5,585 bases of DNA from Flavobacteriaceae bacterium (lineage in GTDB: Bacteria; Bacteroidota; Bacteroidia; Flavobacteriales; Flavobacteriaceae), in the NCBI GenBank assembly GCA_019090365.1, contig JAHRWC010000061.1:1-5585 (forward strand), read 5' to 3'. The notes under the pieces were generated by a model, which saw nothing but the letters and a program-made list of their open reading frames with translations, did no database searches and was not told the DNA's origin. Within the stretch, counting starts at the first letter, position 1; each line of letters starts with the position of its first letter. Shown here in pieces: positions 1 to 5,585 of the stretch. The translations under genes and the position numbers were made by a program.

Positions 1-32
1 AGGTTAATAAATCTTGTAAACTAACCAAATTA

Positions 33-65
33 AAAACCCTTTTCAATCTAATTGAAAAGGGTTTT
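33..65 (-). terminator. Rho-independent terminator of the sucA-odhB operon
   Basis: A perfect inverted repeat is visible. The 15-base arms at 33-47 and 51-65 pair without mismatch around a 3-base loop (48-50). The stem has a CCC/GGG core flanked by A/T pairs. On the minus strand it begins 22 bases after the odhB stop codon and runs straight into TTTTTA, the layout of an intrinsic terminator. On the plus strand the right arm is followed by a T-rich stretch (ATTATTT), so it could also stop transcription arriving from a plus-strand gene left of the window. That second role is inference. Confidence 0.9.
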
Positions 66-87
66 ATTATTTAAACTCATTTTAGTT

Positions 88-1299
88 TTATAATTCTAAA
101 GCAGATTCAATGTTATTTTCCATTAACAATTCTGTAGGGTTCTCTAATGCTTCTTTAATTGCTACTAAAAACCCAACCGATTCTTTACCATCAATGATTC
201 TATGATCATATGAAAGTGCTAAGTACATAATAGGTCTAATTTCAACTTTACCATTTACAGCAACAGGGCGTTCAACTATATTATGCATTCCTAAAATTCC
301 ACTTTGTGGTGGATTAAGTATTGGAGTTGATAACATACTTCCAAACACACCTCCATTAGAAATAGTAAAAGTACCTCCTGTCATTTCATCAACTGTAATT
401 TGTCCGTCTCTTGCTCTTATTGCCAAACGTTTCACTTCAGCTTCCACTCCTCTAAACGATAAGTTTTCTGCATGTCTTATTACTGGTACCATTAATCCTT
501 TTGGGCCAGAAACTGCAATTGAAATATCTTTATAATCATAGGTGATTTTATAATCTCCATCAATCATCGAATTTACATCAGGAAATAATTCTAATGCTCG
601 AACTACCGCTAAGGTAAAGAATGACATAAACCCTAATCCTACACTATGCTTCTCTTTAAATTGCTCTTTGTATTGTTTACGGATATCAAAAATAGCAGTC
701 ATATCTACTTCATTAAAAGTAGTTAACATTGCTGTTTCATTTTTTACAGAAACTAATCTTTCAGCTACTTTTCTACGAAGCATTGAAAGTTTTTTACGAT
801 TTGATCCTCTGTCATCTTCGCCTTTTGTTCCCATTGAAGGAACTGCTTTTATCGCATCTTCTTTGGTTATTCGTCCATCTTTTCCAGTTCCTAGGATTGA
901 AGCTGGGTCCATTCCTTTTTCACTTAGTATTTTTCTTGCTGCTGGAGAAGGAGTTCCTGTTGCATATGTATCTGCTGTTGGAGTTGAAGGAGTTTCAACA
1001 TTCTCTACAGGAGCTTCAGTGGTTTTAGCCACAACTGTTTCGCCAGCTCCTTCTGGTTTTGCAGCTTCAGTATCAATTAAACACACTACAGCACCTACTG
1101 CCACTGCATCACCTTCTTCAGCTTTTAGTGTAATAATTCCACTAGCTTCAGCAGGTAATTCTAAGGTAGCCTTATCACTATCAACTTCTGCAATAGCTTG
1201 GTCTTTTTCTACCCAATCTCCATCGGCAACTAACCATTCAGCTATTTCAACTTCTGTTATAGATTCTCCTGGAGAAGGAACTCTCATTTCTAATGCCAT
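88..1299 (-). CDS. odhB: 2-oxoglutarate dehydrogenase complex E2, dihydrolipoyllysine-residue succinyltransferase
   Basis: This is the E2 core of the 2-oxoglutarate dehydrogenase complex (also called sucB). It transfers the succinyl group from the lipoyl arm to CoA in the cytoplasmic TCA cycle. The 403 residues match the usual length for one-lipoyl-domain E2 proteins. Residues 1-77 are the lipoyl domain, with lipoyl lysine K43 in the motif DSDKA. Residues 78-112 are a flexible linker rich in Ala, Pro, Thr and Glu. Residues about 115-153 are the peripheral-subunit-binding domain (SPAARKIL, then [13 protein letters not shown]), which in this family recruits E3. Residues about 168-402 are the acyltransferase domain, ending in DHRIIDG with catalytic His366 and Asp370. 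The ATG is preceded by an A-rich leader without a Shine-Dalgarno sequence. It lies 35 bases after the sucA stop, so the two genes are almost certainly co-transcribed. The acetyl- or branched-chain E2 alternatives are made unlikely by the adjacent E1o and the overall SucB-like sequence. Confidence 0.97.
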   Translation of the reverse strand: MALEMRVPSPGESITEVEIAEWLVADGDWVEKDQAIAEVDSDKATLELPAEASGIITLKAEEGDAVAVGAVVCLIDTEAAKPEGAGETVVAKTTEAPVENVETPSTPTADTYATGTPSPAARKILSEKGMDPASILGTGKDGRITKEDAIKAVPSMGTKGEDDRGSNRKKLSMLRRKVAERLVSVKNETAMLTTFNEVDMTAIFDIRKQYKEQFKEKHSVGLGFMSFFTLAVVRALELFPDVNSMIDGDYKITYDYKDISIAVSGPKGLMVPVIRHAENLSFRGVEAEVKRLAIRARDGQITVDEMTGGTFTISNGGVFGSMLSTPILNPPQSGILGMHNIVERPVAVNGKVEIRPIMYLALSYDHRIIDGKESVGFLVAIKEALENPTELLMENNIESALEL

Positions 1300-1334
1300 A
1301 ATCTTATATCTTTTATTTTATTGGGTATTAGTCA

Positions 1335-4081
1335 CTATTTAATATTGTTATTAAAAACTTCATCAATTACTTTATTGTGTCTAGCCTTAGATCGAACAGA
1401 ACTTCCAGAAGCTGGTGCTGCATAAATTTTTCTACTACACACTCTAAAATTTTTGGCTTTATCATAATGCATTAAAAGGTGCCCATAGGCTCCCATATTT
1501 TTAGGCTCTTCTTGTGCCCAAACAATATCAGCTGCATTCTTATATTTTTCAATGGTAGCATTCATCATTTCGATTGGTAATGGAAATATTTGTTCTAAAC
1601 GAACCAATGCTACATCATCTCTTTTTAATTCATCTCTTTTTTCAAGTAAGTCGTAATAAAACTTACCCGTTACAAAAACCAATGTTTTAATTTTTTCTGA
1701 AGAAACTTCATCATCATCAATCAACATTTGAAAACTTCCGTTTGCAAACTCTTCTTTCGTTGAAACAGCTTTTGGATGTCTTAACAAACTCTTCGGAGTA
1801 AATACGATAAGTGGCTTTCTATAATCTGCTTTCATTTGTCGTCGTAACAAATGAAACATATTTGCAGGCGTAGAACAATCGGCTATAAATAAATTATCTG
1901 AAGCACAAAGCTGAAGGTAACGTTCCATTCTTCCTGAAGAATGTTCTGCTCCTTGACCCTCGTAACCATGAGGTAACAACATTACCAATCCGTTTTGAAG
2001 CTTCCATTTATCTTCAGCAGCAGAAATATATTGATCCAACATAATCTGAGCACCATTACTAAAATCTCCAAATTGTGCTTCCCAAATGGTCAATGTTTTT
2101 GGACTAGCCATTGCATAACCATAATCGAAACCTACAACACCATATTCAGAAAGTAATGAGTTATAGATATAGAAATCACCTTGGTCTCCTTTTAAAGAAT
2201 TCAATAACACTATTTCTTCTTCACTATCTTCTACTTTAACCACTGCATGACGGTGAGAAAAAGTTCCACGTTCAACATCTTGCCCACTAATACGAACATC
2301 GTATCCTTCTTTTAATAACGTAGCATAAGCTAACATTTCTGCCATCGCCCAATCTAATTTATTATCTTCAAAATACATTTTTTTACGTGCTTCTATCAGT
2401 CTTGATATTTTACGTAAGAATTTTTTATCCGAAGGCAATTCAGTTACAGAAGTTGCAAGTTCAGTTAAACCTTCAATACTAAATGTAGTATCTATAGGCT
2501 CCATCATTTTATCCTGCTCAGCCATTTGAAAGCCAACCCACTCCTCCTTCATTATCTCAGTGATAATGGTTTTATCTTCCTTTCTTGAATCTTCAAGGTT
2601 TTCTTCTAGCTTTAATTTATAAGCTTTTTCTAATTTACTAACATGATCTGAGTCAATAATTCCTTGACTAATCAATTTTTGCGCATAAATATCTCTAGGA
2701 TTTTTATGCTTAGCAATAGCTTTATATAATTTAGGTTGTGTAAATCGAGGCTCATCTCCTTCATTATGTCCATACTTACGATATCCTAATAAATCGATAA
2801 ACACATCTCTCTTAAATTGCAACCTAAAATCTAATGCAAAAATCATCGCATGAACTACTGCTTCTGCATCATCTGCGTTTACGTGAAGTACAGGTGACAA
2901 TGTTACTTTTGCAACATCTGTACAATAGGTTGATGATCTAGCATCTAAATAATTGGTCGTAAAACCAATTTGATTATTAACGACAATATGAATAGTTCCT
3001 CCAGTTTTATAGCCATCTAATTGAGCCATTTGAGTTATTTCATATACAATTCCTTGTCCAGCAATTGCAGCATCTCCATGCACAATAATTGGCAATACTT
3101 TGCTTATGTCTTCTTTATAATTTCGATCTTGTTTCGCTCTAACAATACCTTCTACTACTGCTCCAACAGTTTCTAAATGTGAAGGGTTTGGAGCTATATT
3201 AAGATTAATTTCTTTTCCTGTAACCGTTGTTCTTTTAGAAGTCCAACCTAAATGATATTTCACATCACCATCAAAAATATCCTCTTCGTAATCTTTGCCA
3301 TCAAACTCACTAAAAATGTCTTTGGCACTTTTTCCAAATATATTAGTCAATGTATTTAATCGACCTCTATGAGCCATTCCTAAAACGAATTCTTTTACTC
3401 CTTTGTTTGCAGCACTTTCAATTAAAATATCTAATCCAGGAATTAAACTCTCTCCTCCTTCTAATGAAAATCGTTTTTGACCTACATATTTAGTATGCAA
3501 GAAATTTTCGAAAGAAACTGCTTCATTAAGCTTTTCAAGGATTTGTTTTTTCTGTGAATTTGTATAATTAGGCTGATTACTATTTATGTTTAATCTTTCC
3601 TGAATCCATTTAATTTCTTCAGGTCTTCTAATATATACATATTCAACACCAATAGAATCACAATAAACAGTTTGAAGGTGTTTTATAATTTCATCTAAGG
3701 TTGCATTTTTTAAGCCTAAGATTTCACCAGCCTTAAATGGTTGTGGTAAATCTGAAGCTGCTAAACCAAAATTTTCAATATCTAAAGTTGGGGTATATTT
3801 CCTTCTTGCACGAACTGGATTTGTTTTCGTGAACAAATGTCCGCGTGTACGATATCCATCAATCAATTTAATAACTTGAAATTCCTTTAATACATTTTCA
3901 GGAACTTCTTGATTTCCTTCAATGCCTAATCCTTCTAAAGAACCGCTTTCAATTCCAAAATCAAAACCTTGAAAAAAGGCCCTCCAACTTGCTCAATTTC
4001 ATCTGGAGTCTTTAAATAAATTTCGTATAGTTCTGCGATATAAGAAGGGTGAACCGCATTTAGAAAAGAATATTTGTCCAT
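1335..4081 (-). CDS. sucA: 2-oxoglutarate dehydrogenase E1 component, reading frame interrupted by a one-base deletion
   Basis: E1 decarboxylates 2-oxoglutarate on thiamine diphosphate and succinylates the lipoyl arm of E2. The natural start is the ATG at 4079-4081. Its frame reads MDKYSFLNAVHPSYIAELYE and onward for 31 codons, then shifts and hits TAG at 3935-3937 (48 codons). The remaining 884 residues lie in the next frame, ending with TAG at 1335. Restoring one A near 3986-3991 gives 915 residues, normal for this family, with the conserved N-terminal motif SWRAFFQGFDFG. In the repaired numbering the motifs are MAHRGRLN (236-243), HGDAA (335-339) and NNQIG (369-373) for cofactor binding, GYRKYGHNEGDEPRFTQP (433-450), GQDVERGTFSHRH in the transketolase-like pyrimidine domain (600-612), PHGYEGQGAEHSSGRMERY (704-722), and the C-terminal RKIYAAPASGSS (884-895). 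All expected catalytic blocks are present, so apart from the shift the gene looks functional. It is first in the operon with odhB. The TTG at 3866 is an internal Leu codon, not a credible start. Confidence 0.93.
3986..3991 (-). other. Site of the one-base frameshift in sucA
   Basis: On the minus strand the sequence reads GAG CAA GTT GGA GGG, whereas the family motif EQ-SWRAFF needs GAG CAA AGT TGG AGG GCC. One A is therefore missing from a three-A run (plus strand TT where TTT is expected). Upstream, the second frame meets a TGA at 3993-3995, so the crossover must lie downstream of that codon. A run of six T (minus strand, 3972-3977) is the other place where one added base would restore the frame. 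That repair would give EQVGGPFFQG and lose the conserved SWRA, so the A run is the better assignment. Confidence 0.85.
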
Positions 4082-4122
4082 AAATGGATGCTTAAAAGTC
4101 TTATTTTATAGTAAAAACAGGA

Positions 4123-4130
4123 CAAAAATA
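4123..4130 (-). promoter_or_regulatory. Probable promoter -7 box for the sucA-odhB operon
   Basis: The minus strand reads TATTTTTG, an exact match to the Bacteroidota -7 consensus TAnnTTTG. The predicted start of transcription lies a few bases downstream, giving an untranslated leader of roughly 35 bases before the sucA ATG. The matching -33 TTTG element is poor: at the right distance only AGAT/GATG is seen (about 4149-4153). The assignment rests on the -7 match and the position. Confidence 0.55.
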
Positions 4131-4192
4131 CAATAAATCCCTAAATTACATCTTTCTAATGTATAGATTTATATAATTAAAAAATAAAATAT

Positions 4193-4729
4193 ATGATGAT
4201 GCTTCAATATTTCAAATTAAACTTTAAAAAAATTGTAATTCTTTTAGTATTAATAGGCTCTAACGCTGCTCTTATAGGGCAAAATCAAGAAAAACAATTT
4301 TGGGATCATGTACGTTTCGGAGGTGGAATTGGACTTAGTTTTGGTGATGGCTTTTTTAGCGGAACCCTAGCACCAAGTGCGATTTATCAATTAAATGACC
4401 AATTTGCAATGGGAATTGGACTTAATGGAACTTATAACAAACAAAAAAACTTTTATTCATCAACAATTATTGGAGCAAGCGCAATTGGCTTGTTTAATGT
4501 ATTTCGAGAACTTCAACTTTCAGCAGAATTTGAAGAGCTAAATGTTTCTAGAGAATGGGATGATTCATTAGGTTTTGAAGATGACAATTACTGGTATCCA
4601 GCTTTATTTTTAGGTGCAGGTTATTCAGCTGGAAATGTAACTATTGGTGTAAAATATGATGTGCTTTACGACGAATCTAAAAGTGTTTATGCTGATGCCT
4701 ACTTTCCTTTTGTAAGAGTTTATTTTTAA
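4193..4729 (+). CDS. Exported outer-membrane-type protein of unknown function (divergent neighbour of sucA)
   Basis: A 178-residue protein whose function I cannot assign. Residues 1-29 form a signal peptide: a basic start (K8, K12, K13), a hydrophobic core at about 14-28 (IVILLVLIGSNAALI) and likely cleavage before Gln30, a common style in flavobacteria. The mature part is rich in Gly and aromatic residues in alternating patterns (VRFGGGIGLSFGDGFFSG, MGIGLNGTY, ALFLGAGYSAGNVTIGVKYDVLY) and ends in VRVYF with a terminal Phe. This fits a small outer-membrane beta-barrel of about eight strands, which is inference. Three consecutive ATG codons (4193, 4196, 4199) are possible starts; the choice does not alter the mature protein. 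From memory, close relatives in flavobacterial genomes often carry the name alpha-ketoglutarate decarboxylase. Nothing here supports that: there is no thiamine diphosphate motif and the protein is far too short. The name probably spread from the adjacent sucA. Confidence 0.9.
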   Translation: MMMLQYFKLNFKKIVILLVLIGSNAALIGQNQEKQFWDHVRFGGGIGLSFGDGFFSGTLAPSAIYQLNDQFAMGIGLNGTYNKQKNFYSSTIIGASAIGLFNVFRELQLSAEFEELNVSREWDDSLGFEDDNYWYPALFLGAGYSAGNVTIGVKYDVLYDESKSVYADAYFPFVRVYF

Positions 4730-4756
4730 AATGTTTAACATTATATATTAATATAT

Positions 4757-4764
4757 TACTTTTA
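4757..4764 (+). promoter_or_regulatory. Possible promoter for the lipoprotein gene
   Basis: TACTTTTA matches the Bacteroidota -7 box TAnnTTTG at all but the last base. A TTTA at 4734-4737, 19 bases upstream, could serve as the -33 element. The predicted leader would be about 25 bases. No terminator is visible between the preceding stop (4729) and this site, so the gene may instead be read through from 4193. The region is AT-rich and chance matches are easy. Confidence 0.3.
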
Positions 4765-4795
4765 CATTCTTTCTAAAAAACCTCAACATTTTAGT

Positions 4796-5585
4796 ATGAA
4801 ATATTTTACCTTATCATTAACTCTTTTTATTCTTTTAGGGTGCTCTCAAGAAAATTCAATTGACGAATCTTTAGATCTTGTTACTGAAAAAAGGGCTCAA
4901 GAAACTCTTTCAGAAAAATCAAAAAAATATGTAGGTGTGTTTGGACATAACACAAACAAAGAGTTACACGGTAAAATTGCAGTTTATGAAAGTGAAAATG
5001 GCCTTTATGAAGCTGAAATAAATTTAGTGAATGGAGAAATCTATCTTTTTAATTCTACAAATTCATTTCAAAAAAACCTTATACAATTTAAAGGTGACAA
5101 AGGTTCATTTAGCGTAGACATTAATGATGCTAACAACCCAATAGTTTCTAACGTATTTATAAAATCTAAAACTTCAGGATATATTAAACTTATTAAAAAG
5201 AAGAAAACTATTATACAAGTAGTTGCTTTAGGAACCTATGCAGAAACAGGAAACGAAGCTAATTTTTATGGTAATTGGGATTTAATAGGTGAAGTTGATG
5301 ATGGAACTAATCTAACTAATCAATTTGGCCCAGAACTTACACCTTATGACATTACAAAAGTCATCATATCTCATCGAGATAGTGAAAATCTGTTAGAAGA
5401 TAATTTTATTGAAGAGTATGTTGACCCTATAGGTTGTTCTCGACTAAGTGAATTACCAACTATAGATATGACACATTGCGATGACTCATTACCTTGCCTA
5501 CATTATCTTAATGCACATAATCAAACCTCATTTTTTGTAGGCCATGAAGTCCAATGGCATATAGAATATGATGATTTTAGTACAA
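4796..5585 (+). CDS. Lipoprotein of unknown function, 3' end outside the window
   Basis: An open frame from ATG 4796 runs uninterrupted to the window edge (263 complete codons). Residues 1-16 are a lipoprotein signal peptide with lipobox LLGC and lipidated Cys16. The sequence after it (SQENSIDE) is acidic, as in lipoproteins that Bacteroidota can move to the outer membrane or cell surface; the surface location is inference. A lysine/glutamate-rich stretch (31-44) is followed by a beta-rich region of alternating hydrophobic residues at about 45-165 (KYVGVFGH, HGKIAVYE, KGSFSVDI, ALGTYAE, YGNWDLIG). The pattern resembles modules I recall from secreted flavobacterial proteins, but I cannot name a domain. 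The distal part (about 184-263) has three cysteines at 214, 228 and 234. The ATG is preceded by an A-rich leader with no Shine-Dalgarno sequence, 66 bases after the previous stop. The C-terminus is not visible, so a type IX secretion tail cannot be judged. Confidence 0.88.
   Translation, partial: MKYFTLSLTLFILLGCSQENSIDESLDLVTEKRAQETLSEKSKKYVGVFGHNTNKELHGKIAVYESENGLYEAEINLVNGEIYLFNSTNSFQKNLIQFKGDKGSFSVDINDANNPIVSNVFIKSKTSGYIKLIKKKKTIIQVVALGTYAETGNEANFYGNWDLIGEVDDGTNLTNQFGPELTPYDITKVIISHRDSENLLEDNFIEEYVDPIGCSRLSELPTIDMTHCDDSLPCLHYLNAHNQTSFFVGHEVQWHIEYDDFST

Noticed and set aside
1..75. Possible tail of a plus-strand gene at the left edge
   Set aside because: Frame 1 stops at 22-24. Frame 3 stays open to 75 but runs through the terminator hairpin. 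There is too little sequence to support a gene.
729..1028. Second plus-strand open frame inside odhB
   Set aside because: It is a Leu/Phe-rich shadow of the coding strand with no leader or motif support, and overlaps the antisense frame above.
668..1342. Long plus-strand open frame opposite odhB
   Set aside because: It is antisense to the well-supported lipoyl and linker region of odhB. Its Ser/Ala/Thr-rich composition is what the complement of Ala/Glu/Thr codons would give, and it has no recognisable domain.
1335..3866. sucA starting at TTG 3866
   Set aside because: The TTG is the Leu of the conserved KLIDGYRTRGH segment. Family-conserved sequence continues upstream in the same frame and then in the ATG frame, so the true start is at 4081.
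4164..4171. TAGATTTA as a -7 box for the gene at 4193
   Set aside because: It has one mismatch to TAnnTTTG, no -33 element at the right spacing, and lies in highly AT-rich DNA where such matches are common.
4193..4729. Enzyme of 2-oxoglutarate metabolism
   Set aside because: The protein has a signal peptide and barrel-like repeats and lacks any cofactor or catalytic motif, so location next to sucA is not enough.
1..5585. CRISPR array, tRNA, rRNA, insertion sequence or defence system
   Set aside because: No spaced direct repeats, cloverleaf-like sequence, transposase motif or terminal repeats were seen on either strand. Coding content is two TCA genes and two exported proteins.

Overview
The window looks like chromosomal DNA from a member of the Bacteroidota, most likely Flavobacteriaceae. 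The evidence is low GC, A-rich leaders with no Shine-Dalgarno sequence, a -7 box of the TAnnTTTG type upstream of the first operon gene, secreted proteins with the styles typical of that group, and a 2-oxoglutarate dehydrogenase E1 of the flavobacterial kind. The phylum call rests on recognised sequence style, not on a search.

Left two thirds (about 33-4130, minus strand): a two-gene TCA-cycle operon. sucA (E1, thiamine-diphosphate-dependent 2-oxoglutarate dehydrogenase) comes first. odhB/sucB (E2, dihydrolipoyl succinyltransferase) follows after 35 bases. A perfect 15-bp hairpin terminator lies 22 bases past the odhB stop. E1 and E2 work with the E3 dihydrolipoamide dehydrogenase, which is not in this window, to convert 2-oxoglutarate, CoA and NAD+ to succinyl-CoA, CO2 and NADH. 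The sucA frame is broken near its 5' end. One A is missing at about 3986-3991, which separates the first 31 codons from the other 884. Restoring it gives a normal-looking 915-residue E1. The break is therefore either a sequencing or assembly error or a very recent lesion.

Middle (4082-4192): a 111-base AT-rich divergent region with a good promoter box for sucA and two small inverted repeats.

Right third (4193-5585, plus strand): two exported proteins of unknown function. The first is a 178-residue protein with a signal peptide and outer-membrane beta-barrel character. The second is a lipoprotein (lipobox Cys16) that runs off the window end after 263 residues and has three cysteines in its distal part. 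Neither has a sequence-based link to the TCA cycle.

No mobile element, CRISPR array, tRNA, rRNA or riboswitch was seen, and no intergenic stretch exceeds about 110 bases. I did not find a convincing new biological system. The points most worth checking are the sucA frameshift and the two uncharacterised exported proteins.
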